Shown piece by piece: positions 1 through 7,411 of a DNA stretch of 17,069 bases. A model generated the notes under the pieces. The model ran no database searches. It was not told the DNA's origin and saw only the letters and a list, made by a program, of their open reading frames with translations. Made by a program: the position numbers and the translations under genes. Positions within the stretch are counted from its first letter, which is position 1; each line of letters starts with the position of its first letter. The DNA lies in contig CAYPST010000093.1 in assembly GCA_964413425.1 (NCBI GenBank), positions 1 to 17,069 of the forward strand, read 5' to 3'. The stretch is from DATFLS01 sp964413425. GTDB taxonomy: Bacteria > Fidelibacterota > JAANXI01.

Positions 1-132
1 CAGGGTCTATAAGGAATTGCCCCCTATTTTTGAGGTTTTGCTGTCAAACTTAAGCGATACGACGCTCCAGTTGGGCCGCGCAACTCAGGGACCCCCACAC
101 AATGAGGAGAAGAAATATGGAGAATATCGACC

Positions 133-528
133 TTATTCGACGGGATCGTCCGGATGTTCCTGGTTCCACAGTGCGATCAGTTCATCGCTGGTTTTCCCGA
201 TGTGCTCCCGGTTCCTGATCACGCCGCGAAACTCACCATCCAGGTTCAGCTGTTTTTTGACATAGATATCAGCCCGGTGATTCACCGTAAACTCGCCGTC
301 TAGTTTAAGACCTGGAGAGTACGTACCCATTCCAATCAGATGTACCGGACGCGCCTGTTTGTTATAAAAGGCTGTGCCGTCGCGGAATTCATATAACACC
401 TCCCGCACCTCGCTTTCATTCAGGCCGGTCCGGGAGGACACATAATTGGAAAACTCTTCTGTTTCAACGCGCGGTCCTAATTCAATCCGGGGCATGTACG
501 CGTTGATCGCTTGTATACGACTAGCCAT
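133..528 (-). CDS. HU/IHF-like DNA-binding protein
   Basis: A 131-residue protein resembling the HU-like DNA-binding proteins of the Bacteroidetes/Chlorobi neighbourhood. These start with a short N-terminal extension before an HU/IHF fold and probably bind DNA in the nucleoid. Visible family traits are the N-terminal NAYMPRIELGP stretch, a helical segment with TGLNESEVREVLYEFRD (about residues 34-50), the beta-arm region GMGTYSPGLKLDGEF (about 67-81), and the C-terminal REHIGKTSDELIALWNQEHPDDP. There is no signal peptide or membrane segment. The start is supported by an upstream GGAG about eight bases from the ATG, and a promoter lies at 611-640. The gene is monocistronic: the next gene upstream is more than 800 bases away. 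Family assignment rests on recalled similarity. Whether it bends DNA or regulates something specific cannot be told from sequence. Confidence 0.8.
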   Translation of the reverse strand: MASRIQAINAYMPRIELGPRVETEEFSNYVSSRTGLNESEVREVLYEFRDGTAFYNKQARPVHLIGMGTYSPGLKLDGEFTVNHRADIYVKKQLNLDGEFRGVIRNREHIGKTSDELIALWNQEHPDDPVE

Positions 529-610
529 TGTATTTACTCCTATAATCTTGATATGTAATGTTGACGTGCTTGATCAGAGTCGAGGGCTCAAATCAAATTA
601 ACACTCTGAA

Positions 611-640
611 AGTATAAGCAACATTCAGTGTAAATATCAA
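611..640 (-). promoter_or_regulatory. Probable sigma70-type promoter of the HU-like gene
   Basis: On the minus strand TTGATA (635-640) and TATACT (611-616) are separated by 18 bases and point at the HU-like gene. Transcription would start near 604, leaving a 5' UTR of about 75 bases before the start at 528. Both boxes are close to the classical consensus. The start site is not shown by the sequence itself. Confidence 0.5.
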
Positions 641-833
641 GATAAAAAAGGTGATTTTTTTCAAGATTTCAACTTTGGTTGCTGATCATGGCACGGCAGT
701 GATTCCATCGGACATCCCTGATGATATGGCGTGTAACATCCTCGTCCTGCTTAGAATGCCAGTTAATTAACGTCAATAATCACTGATACTACTAAAAATA
801 GAAGATAAAAAGCCTGTCCAGTGCTTACATAGT

Positions 834-1265
834 CCCCCCCCCGAATTTTCCCACAGGGATCCCGTTGGGAAACGTGAATAGCCACCGGTGTCCCGCAAGG
901 GATCCCGCTGGGACATTCGGGGCTATTCACATTCAATCCCGTTGGGATTGCCTGCAGGATCTCTTCTGGCAGGAAACGCGTTCCCTACGAATATGAGGAT
1001 AATCAAGACGGAAGAGGAGGCAGCCTGAAGGGCTGCAATATGAATAGCCCCCGGTGGAACCGGGGGAACCCGGCAGCCCGCACACCTCAACCCGGAACGG
1101 GTTGAATGATGCACGCGGGTAGGGAATGAAGCGGAAGAGGGCGTGCGGAGCCATTCAACCCCTATATTTATGCCATATGGCGATATCGTTGGGGTTGTGG
1201 TGATGTTGCCATTCCAGTACCCCGAATTCCATTCGGGGCTATTCATATTGAATCCCTCCGGGATT
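834..1265. repeat. Dispersed intergenic repeat made of tandem short hairpins
   Basis: After a run of nine C (834-842) come about nine short inverted repeats: TCCC/GGGA at 860-870, 891-902 and 903-913; AATCCC/GGGATT at 935-949; CAGCC/GGCTG at 1021-1035; CCCCCGG/CCGGGGG at 1048-1066; CAACCCG/CGGGTTG at 1088-1104; CCCCGAAT/ATTCGGGG at 1220-1238; and AATCCC/GGGATT at 1251-1265. GAATAGCC or its complement GGCTATTC separates several of them (876-883, 921-928, 1042-1049, 1237-1244). Similar hairpin strings recur between genes in some environmental bacteria and yield spurious open frames, as here on both strands. It lies downstream of the cytochrome gene and its last hairpins could aid 3' end formation. 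Together with 529-833 it fills the 830-base gap between the two genes. I see no gene here. Confidence 0.65.
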
Positions 1266-1361
1266 CGGTCCGGGATACGGCAAGAACCCGGTGAGGATAT
1301 CATGGTCAGAGAGTGCTGCGCTTTACCGAGCGGCCAGCACTTTTTCAACTCCACACCAGGC

Positions 1362-2882
1362 TCAAGGCAGCAGGCGCTCCGTACCCCCCACACTATCAGC
1401 CACCGTTTTCAACTCCAGCCAATCCTCCATCTCACGCAGGTTCAATGCCAGTTGCCAGCGTCCGTTATCGAACACTGCATAATCCGCACCCGCCATGGCT
1501 GCGGCGAGCCGTGTGGAGTTCGAATAGAAGAACCAGGACAAGACCCACTTTTTCTCCAGTGTCTCATCAAAAATATTGCTTCTTTGTGGAATACCTCGTT
1601 CAAGTCCTCGATGCCATGCTTGCTGGAGGATCTTCGTGGCTTCCAGGGTTCGGATATTCGTCGTTCGGATCACGTGATCCAGATCACTGAAATGTTTATT
1701 CACCCATTGTGTACTGTGACAGCCCTGACAGACACTCTGCATTTTTTGTTTCCGTTTCATTTGTTCGTTTTGATCGATGAGCGGCCCCTGTACCATACTC
1801 CCATCCAAATTGGTGGGCAACTGGAGACCCGCCTCATTCTTCATTGCTGAAGTCTCGGGGGATCGGGGTTGAGGATGGGCATACGGGAGCCCGAAGAGCC
1901 GTACATATAATCGATCATTCATGCGATGGCTGCGAAAGGCGATTTCATTGCCCTGCTCATCCACAAGCAGGCTCATATGGCAGGTGGCACAAGTGGGAGC
2001 GGTGAAATCTTTGCCAATGGTCCAGGGGACGGCCTGGAAGTCCCACTGCTCTTTCAGGGATGAATAAATATTCCCCATTTTACTTGCTTCATACACCTTG
2101 TAGGCGAGGACGTCCGGTCCCTTGTGGCACTCGCCGCAGGTATACGGCTTCCGGGCGACTTCGATGGAAAAGGCATGCCGGGCATGGCACGGAGTGCAGG
2201 AACCTTTCGAGGTATCGGGATTGATCCTGCCGACTCCCTGGTTGGGCCAGCCGGATAAATCGGGAAAGGTCATCTCGCCAAATGCCGTCTCCCTGGGAAC
2301 CATACCCTCAACCGTTACCCTGGTGCCGTGACAGAAGTAACAGGATAATTTATTTGTCTGATCCTCCGGGTTATGCAAGACCAGAGTGTGATCATAATAA
2401 GCCTGCAACCCGTTCACCGCTTTCACGAAATCCTGATATAAATCATTCTGAGTCAGGTTGGTTCTGGCATGTGCCATTTTGTTCTGTCGATACTGCCCCT
2501 GTTCCTGGGGATGGCACACTCCGCAATCTTCCGGTGTCACCACGATATGCACGTCCATGCCATTGTGATCAAAGGTATCTGCATGGCGTTTCGGGCGGAG
2601 GCGGTGACATTCACCGCATCCGACCACCACATTTTGCAGTGAATCCGGGAGTCCGGAGGCAGAGATTCGGCGTTCAAGGAACGGTTTTTTAAGACCCTCA
2701 CCGGGGCTCACTCTTGAATGCCGGCTTGATTCCCAATCCGCCACGATACCAGGGGTTACAGTACGATGGCACGTCAGACAGCTTTCGGTTTCCGGGCTGA
2801 TAGTCTGACCAAATACAGAACTATTCCATAAAAAAAATAACCAGAGAATGAATAGAAAGAAGTGAGTCGCTTTCGATGACAT
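1362..2882 (-). CDS. Octaheme cytochrome c, hydroxylamine oxidoreductase (HAO) family
   Basis: A 506-residue exported multiheme protein. A hydrophobic N-terminus (residues 8-25) forms a Sec signal probably cleaved after VFG. Eight CxxCH heme motifs start at residues 35, 89, 120, 181, 229, 249, 298 and 385, the count and layout of HAO-type octaheme cytochromes. The C-terminal helical region contains a GADY motif (Y468). It resembles the segment of Nitrosomonas HAO that carries the tyrosine cross-linked to the catalytic heme, though I could not align it. The family oxidises hydroxylamine or hydrazine, or in tyrosine-less members reduces nitrite; the likely place is the periplasm. A strong AGGAGG sits seven bases before the ATG. 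The gene stands alone: no quinone-linked partner, NapC-like or tetraheme cytochrome is adjacent, so its electron partner is unknown. Substrate direction is an inference. Confidence 0.85.
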   Translation of the reverse strand: MSSKATHFFLFILWLFFLWNSSVFGQTISPETESCLTCHRTVTPGIVADWESSRHSRVSPGEGLKKPFLERRISASGLPDSLQNVVVGCGECHRLRPKRHADTFDHNGMDVHIVVTPEDCGVCHPQEQGQYRQNKMAHARTNLTQNDLYQDFVKAVNGLQAYYDHTLVLHNPEDQTNKLSCYFCHGTRVTVEGMVPRETAFGEMTFPDLSGWPNQGVGRINPDTSKGSCTPCHARHAFSIEVARKPYTCGECHKGPDVLAYKVYEASKMGNIYSSLKEQWDFQAVPWTIGKDFTAPTCATCHMSLLVDEQGNEIAFRSHRMNDRLYVRLFGLPYAHPQPRSPETSAMKNEAGLQLPTNLDGSMVQGPLIDQNEQMKRKQKMQSVCQGCHSTQWVNKHFSDLDHVIRTTNIRTLEATKILQQAWHRGLERGIPQRSNIFDETLEKKWVLSWFFYSNSTRLAAAMAGADYAVFDNGRWQLALNLREMEDWLELKTVADSVGGTERLLP

Positions 2883-2917
2883 TGTTTTTCCTCCTGCACT
2901 CGTTTACACCAAGGCGC

Positions 2918-2931
2918 ATATTGCACAATAT
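2918..2931. promoter_or_regulatory. Palindrome upstream of the octaheme cytochrome gene
   Basis: ATATTG-CA-CAATAT is a perfect 14-base palindrome lying 36-49 bases before the cytochrome start codon. Position and symmetry fit an operator for a dimeric regulator. It does not match the Fnr/Crp consensus exactly, and no regulator gene is nearby. Confidence 0.3.
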
Positions 2932-3136
2932 ATTTATCATGCTGTGAGATCCGGTAACATCTATAATCCGAGATCGGTATATCATCGAAAGTTTCAACGC
3001 AATGAAGTCAATCCATGTCCACTAAGATTGTTCGTAATGCCCTGTTCTCCGTTAATGGTGGTTTTTTATCCGTATACCAAGGGTGGCTGACATCAACGAG
3101 GTCCTCTGCTGCAATCACTCTTGCTTTTTAAGTTAA

Positions 3137-3349
3137 GAAGAGGCGTTCGGATTAACTCCGTCTCAACGGGTTCACCTGCTTATTATTTCCGAAAATCTCG
3201 AAAGAATCGGGGACCTGGCAACTAATATTGCGGAAGAGGTTATTTCCCTGGTTCGGGCGAAAATTATCAAACACAATTGTCGGGAATTCATGGAACAGAG
3301 CTGTCATTACTCCATCGGAAAATTGGTCCGCAGGTTTCCGTCTGCCTAA
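3137..3349 (+). pseudogene. phoU: Relic of phoU (C-terminal fragment)
   Basis: The plus-strand frame opening after a stop at 3134-3136 and ending at TAA 3347-3349 encodes a stretch very like the end of PhoU, the phosphate-signalling regulator. PSQRVHLLIISENLERIGDL is followed by ATNIAEEVISLV, matching the family's hallmark NLERIGDxATNIAEEVIxLVEG helix. The rest is missing: there is no start codon, no N-terminal three-helix repeat and no upstream continuation. The tail after KIIKH (CREFMEQS onward) does not look like PhoU. Intact PhoU has about 220 residues; only about 40 recognisable residues remain. It lies in the 625-base gap between the cytochrome and peptidase genes, with no pst genes around. 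The fragment points to gene loss by deletion. The opposite-strand open frame here is a shadow. Confidence 0.7.
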
Positions 3350-3507
3350 TTTTCCCTCCTCGTAATAATTTCGTGAATGTCGTATACAAAACCACCGGCA
3401 GCTCAAGAAACGACCTCTGTATGTAATTACTCCTCTGAACTATATCCAATGAGGAAACCAAAGCAGTTCGAGAATGTTCACTTTTGAAGAATTAATTCAT
3501 CACCAAT

Positions 3508-5190
3508 TTACTCGCTCAGTCTCTCCTGGATTTCATAGACCGGTTTAATATCCACCGGCAGATCATCAAGTGTCCCAACTAAGGTGCCTATGGATGGCGA
3601 CATGATTCCGTATTGTGCGATTAACTCCTTCGCCCCCTGATAATCACCGGTTGCCTGAATCATCAGAATCGTATGGATCAGGGATTCGAGTTCCCCGTAT
3701 ATCGTGTCGAAATTCACCCGAACTGTCTGAGCGTCCTCGTTATATCGGTAGGCATCATGTTCCAGAAGATAGTTAAATATAATGGCATTTCCCGCACCAT
3801 GCGCTTCATTGATGCCGAATCGCACGGATCGGAAAATCCCGGCCAGAAAGGTGCTCCACACATGATTTTCAAACGATTCGGGAAACTCGCCCTGCTCTAC
3901 CATGAACATGGTATTATACATGCCCAGGGCGTCGGCTTTGCATTCTTCGATTGTGGAATACGTCTCTTTGAGTTCATCCCGGACCTCCGTTTTCCGGCCG
4001 TTCACCGTAATATATCCGGGGCCGATTCCATGAGATATCTCATGCATAAGCACGTGATTAAAAAACGCCTCGAAGGAAACGAAGGAGTGCTGCTCCGGCG
4101 CAAGAATTCGTGATGCAATGGGTTGCAGCAATTTACTGAACTTGGCCTCGTTTACGTTCTTGAGCAGTACCTTTTTGGATCCCCTGGCCTGCCGGACTCG
4201 TTCATCATTGGGCAGATTAAAGGCCAGCGTCTGGACACCTGCTTTGGTATCTCCTGCAGAAAAAACTTCCTGGGCGACAATAATTGGCGATTCTAATCCC
4301 CTGTCAAAATTCTTATACTGCTCCGGTATCGGTAAATTGCGTTCCATATCAACAAGATAAGAGGCAAACCGCTCAACCTTATCACTCTCGTGGGGATCCC
4401 GAAGTGTAATGAAACACTCAAAAGCCGCTTTGTAATTAAAAAGCTGGTCTTCGTAGACTTCATAAGGACCAATGACTACTTCTATGGTATGATCTTCCAG
4501 CTCCATCCATGCCATATCACTCGCATAATAATCATTCGACAGAAATGCATCGGCCCGGGTCTGCAGGTAGCGCCGTAAACTCTGATTATCAGCATATCGG
4601 GCCGCCTGCCGTAAATAATCCGCAGCCTGTGTCAATTCCCCGCGAAAATACTCCGCATAGGGAATTGCCACCAGCTCCCCGTTTCTTCGTCGAATCATAG
4701 TGTACTCCGAGGTAAACATCTCTCTATCATCCGGATGCAATTCTATCCACTGGTTGAATTCATCTTTTGTCATATCTTCCGGATAATAATTTGCTCCGGA
4801 CGGTTTCACCGCATGGCCATAAAATGGCTGATTGTGCTCAAGGCGATCAAATGGACCGAACATAATGTTAAACAATGCCAGAGTGGCTTTACCTTTCTCC
4901 GTCTTCCAGGCTTCCAGCTCCGCTTTTATTTGCTGGTTTTTCGAGTACACCTGGTCCAGGAACAGGCTGTCCATAATAACTGCCGCTTTGGAAAGATTAT
5001 CGATAACCTGGATCTGCCGATCGTCCAGCAAAGTCTGATCGTACGTGATGTGCGTTTCGGCGAAATCTGCCAGTCGCTCTTTGATCTGTTGCATACTGTA
5101 TCCTGCCTTTTGTGAAGTTTCGCACCGCAGTAATACATGGGAGGTAACAATGGCCGCCAGTATTACTATCCCGATTTTTTTAAACGGCAT
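3508..5190 (-). CDS. Dipeptidyl peptidase III-like zinc peptidase (M49-type)
   Basis: A large zinc-hydrolase domain. Counting from an upstream in-frame ATG at 5214, HEISHG is at residues 391-396 (ligands H391 and H395, catalytic E392), followed 27 residues later by EECKAD (423-428) with the third ligand glutamate. Dipeptidyl peptidase III proper has HExxGH and EECRAE; this is the HExxH branch often annotated as a dipeptidyl-peptidase 3 family or Zn-dependent hydrolase. Such enzymes trim dipeptides, but substrates of this branch are not established. I prefer the ATG at 5190 (560 residues) because GGAG precedes it by about six bases, while the ATG at 5214 has no clear site. From there, MPFKKIG plus a hydrophobic run forms a signal. 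A cysteine (C31 in the longer numbering) follows LLR, a poor lipobox. It stands alone on its strand. Confidence 0.82.
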   Translation of the reverse strand: MPFKKIGIVILAAIVTSHVLLRCETSQKAGYSMQQIKERLADFAETHITYDQTLLDDRQIQVIDNLSKAAVIMDSLFLDQVYSKNQQIKAELEAWKTEKGKATLALFNIMFGPFDRLEHNQPFYGHAVKPSGANYYPEDMTKDEFNQWIELHPDDREMFTSEYTMIRRRNGELVAIPYAEYFRGELTQAADYLRQAARYADNQSLRRYLQTRADAFLSNDYYASDMAWMELEDHTIEVVIGPYEVYEDQLFNYKAAFECFITLRDPHESDKVERFASYLVDMERNLPIPEQYKNFDRGLESPIIVAQEVFSAGDTKAGVQTLAFNLPNDERVRQARGSKKVLLKNVNEAKFSKLLQPIASRILAPEQHSFVSFEAFFNHVLMHEISHGIGPGYITVNGRKTEVRDELKETYSTIEECKADALGMYNTMFMVEQGEFPESFENHVWSTFLAGIFRSVRFGINEAHGAGNAIIFNYLLEHDAYRYNEDAQTVRVNFDTIYGELESLIHTILMIQATGDYQGAKELIAQYGIMSPSIGTLVGTLDDLPVDIKPVYEIQERLSE

Positions 5191-5435
5191 GGTAGTCTCC
5201 GTGTCTCCCTTCATAAATCTGTTCTCATTCTGAGTTTAAGGATGGAGTTGGACGCACGCAATCCATGTAACCGCAACCAATCATTATTACCGGTAACTGG
5301 TATCGGTAATCAGAGATATCCGTGAATCGGGGTCCACGGTGATATGTGAAGCAGCCTGTATGCAGTACAACGCACCGATTTTCCGGTATGGTGCCGGGTA
5401 GACTGAATCAGCGAGAAGGTGCTCTTCCGAAGTGC

Positions 5436-6794
5436 TCAGGATGTGGCTATTTGCGGAGAGTTCTTCTGCACTTTCACAATCGCTGCCACAACATCGTCTA
5501 TATCCTTTTCTGTGCCCAGGAAAATATGCTGGCCGAATGAGAGGCCAGTTTCCTCAGCAAGCCGATCATTAGCCGGACAGTGGTTTTCATTCCAGAACTG
5601 TGATATTCTCTCCCCGGAAAATACCCGCCGGAAACCGGGCAACTCAAGATATGTCTTTACAAATTCATCCCGGTTAAGGGTATCACATCCTTCCTGGATC
5701 GGAATCCCCTCCGCATTGACCGCTTTCCGGAATTTACTTCGCGGAAGATCGTTGAAATGGGATTTATCATAATGGAGATAGTACCCATAATATGCCCGGC
5801 GTGTCTGGCCTTCGTACTTTTTCGCCGGACTGATGCCCGGCACCTTCGCCAGCAGTTTTTCCAGGTATGCTGCATTTTGCTCCCGGCGTCTGGTCTGTTC
5901 TTCAAGATGACGCATTTGGCCCGTGACAACCGCAACCTGAAACGCCGTCATGCGGTAATTCGATCCGGCATACACCTTTTGATGTTGCGGATCCCTCCCG
6001 TTATTCTTGATAGCAATACATTTCCGCATCAGTTCGTCATCATCACCGACAATTGCGCCGCCTTCCCCGCTGGTCAAGCTTTTGAATTCCTGAAAACTGA
6101 AACAACCCAGCGTCCCGATTGACCCCAGCTTCCTGCCACGCCATTCTCCCATGTGTGCCTGGCAGGCATCTTCCAAGACGGGAATACCATACTTGTTGGA
6201 CAGCGCCATAATCTTATCCATATCACAGGCGCCCCCGCCAATATGTACCGGAAGAATAGCTTTCGTGTTCTCATTAATCCTTTCTTCAATCAGATCGGCA
6301 TCAATCATAAACGTATCTGGATCAGAATCGACATACACCGCCAGAGCAAAGTTATTCAACACGGCCTGGGCAGTGGCAATGAATGTATTAGTCGGCACAA
6401 TCACTTCATCTCCGGGACCAACATCCAAAGCATGGAGCGCCGCGGTTAAGGCGGTAGTCCCTGCGTTGGTTGAGGCACAATACCTGGTGCCTATAACATT
6501 GGCAAACTTTTTTTCAAACTGAACCATGGATTCTGATTCTACATGCCTGAATTGAGACCAATCTCTCTCCCGAAAAGCCTCGAGATATATTTCCACATCT
6601 TTCTGGTCGGTCTCAGGCCATTCAGGAAAAGGTGCTGTTCGAACGGGAGATCCACCAAGCATCGCCGGCGTCTCCGCCTTTTTAACCAAACCGGCATACA
6701 GAGCTTCGGTCGACCCTCCGGACAAGGCCAGGCCCGCCACACCCACAGATGAGTACTTTAAAAACCTTCGACGTGAGGTTTGGTGATCATCCAT
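5436..6794 (-). CDS. Tat-exported DegT/DnrJ/EryC1/StrS-family PLP protein
   Basis: A 452-residue fold-type I PLP protein. The N-terminus carries a twin-arginine signal (SRRRFLKYSS, residues 7-16, followed by a short hydrophobic stretch to about 28), so it is probably folded in the cytoplasm with cofactor and exported. Family motifs are intact: phosphate-binding NAGTTAL (110-116), LEDACQAH with D209 for the pyridine nitrogen, and the Schiff-base lysine K238 in FSFQEFKSLTSGEGG. The family usually makes amino sugars on nucleotide-linked substrates in the cytoplasm, so a periplasmic member must do something else, perhaps deacetylate or transaminate a free sugar or act on cell-surface material; that is speculation. 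A GGGTGAG lies before the ATG. No sugar-nucleotide genes are adjacent. Length is slightly above the usual 370-400 because of the signal. Confidence 0.88.
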   Translation of the reverse strand: MDDHQTSRRRFLKYSSVGVAGLALSGGSTEALYAGLVKKAETPAMLGGSPVRTAPFPEWPETDQKDVEIYLEAFRERDWSQFRHVESESMVQFEKKFANVIGTRYCASTNAGTTALTAALHALDVGPGDEVIVPTNTFIATAQAVLNNFALAVYVDSDPDTFMIDADLIEERINENTKAILPVHIGGGACDMDKIMALSNKYGIPVLEDACQAHMGEWRGRKLGSIGTLGCFSFQEFKSLTSGEGGAIVGDDDELMRKCIAIKNNGRDPQHQKVYAGSNYRMTAFQVAVVTGQMRHLEEQTRRREQNAAYLEKLLAKVPGISPAKKYEGQTRRAYYGYYLHYDKSHFNDLPRSKFRKAVNAEGIPIQEGCDTLNRDEFVKTYLELPGFRRVFSGERISQFWNENHCPANDRLAEETGLSFGQHIFLGTEKDIDDVVAAIVKVQKNSPQIATS

Positions 6795-7177
6795 AATTTC
6801 TCACCCTGACAATGTTTGATATTTAACCGAACCTGTTTACAGTGACTTCATTAAGAATATCACTCACACAAATGAAATGCGTTGTATTATGGTATCGATA
6901 AACACGTTCAATAGCAACTTCAAATTTTATCCTCCTCCGCATTTATCAAAGCAGTTCCCTCAGGAATGCTACCGATAGTGGTCATGAAACCAGTGGCTCG
7001 TTCAACGCTTTCCATCTTTTCATAAAATGGTTCACAATATCTGTTCGTACAAGATGTTACTCCCGGTAGCGATCAAGGAAGGCCCATTTTTAATCAAAGG
7101 CACCAATGATATCTGTTTATTTAGAGCCACAGAGCGGCCGGAATTAATCTACAACACGTCTTTGCGGATTTGGTGAC
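6795..7177. other. Intergenic stretch with nothing recognised
   Basis: Upstream of the PLP-protein gene I see no open frame with protein character, no RNA gene and no clear repeat. It must hold that gene's promoter, but no convincing pair of boxes stood out. The CCACAGAG near 7127-7134 resembles a common dispersed intergenic motif, without more support. Confidence 0.4.
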
Positions 7178-7205
7178 TTGACAATTAGCCCCCTCGGCAT
7201 ATAAT
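7178..7205 (+). promoter_or_regulatory. Consensus sigma70-type promoter with no protein gene downstream
   Basis: TTGACA (7178-7183) and TATAAT (7200-7205) are both perfect consensus boxes with a 16-base spacer, reading rightward. No coding frame follows. Transcription would begin near 7212, at the base of the hairpin at 7213-7239, and run into the structured stretch that follows. The small RNA reading is an inference. A chance match to both hexamers at a workable spacing is unlikely but possible in a window this size. Confidence 0.5.
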
Positions 7206-7211
7206 CGAGGA

Positions 7212-7375
7212 GAGAGACGCCTGGCATTCCAGGCTCTCTGTTACTTTCGAAGCGGCTGGATAAAAGTCAGTCTCCTTGTTTCTCGTTGATGTGGGCTCGA
7301 CAATAGATGATTGTCCACCGCGTCCCGGCATCACTACCAATTGAGCATTCTCTCCGACGAGCCCGGTAGGTGATG
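7212..7375 (+). ncRNA. Candidate structured RNA (hairpin plus possible pseudoknot)
   Basis: Directly after the promoter, AGAGA-GCCTGG pairs with CCAGGC-TCTCT around a CATT loop (7213-7239, one bulged base). Further on GGGCTCG (7293-7299) pairs with CGAGCCC (7358-7364), while CATCACTACC (7329-7338) pairs with GGTA-G-GTGATG (7365-7375, one bulge). The order a-b-a'-b', with a' directly next to b', is H-type pseudoknot topology. A second GTGATG at 7391-7396 could compete for CATCAC. On the other strand the same DNA contains GCTCAATTGGTAG, like a tRNA D-arm, and a TCGAGCCC resembling a T-arm, so it may instead be a decayed tRNA-like sequence of the kind found beside GIY-YIG genes. I cannot match it to a known RNA family. 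Confidence 0.25.
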
Positions 7376-7411
7376 GGATAAACCCTTCCGGTGATGGGGG
7401 AAATTTCCTAT

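Noticed and set aside
923..1393. Long minus-strand open frame across the hairpin repeat
   Set aside because: It translates the palindromes into a repetitive, proline- and serine-rich string and overlaps the real end of the cytochrome gene; no ribosome site.
1143..1850. Plus-strand 235-codon frame
   Set aside because: Runs antisense to the cytochrome gene, whose heme motifs are unambiguous.
3152..3406. Minus-strand 84-codon frame
   Set aside because: It is the antisense of the phoU relic and has no recognisable features.
7212..7400. 6S RNA or tmRNA
   Set aside because: No closing stem between the ends and no central bubble or tag-peptide frame; the pairing pattern is different.
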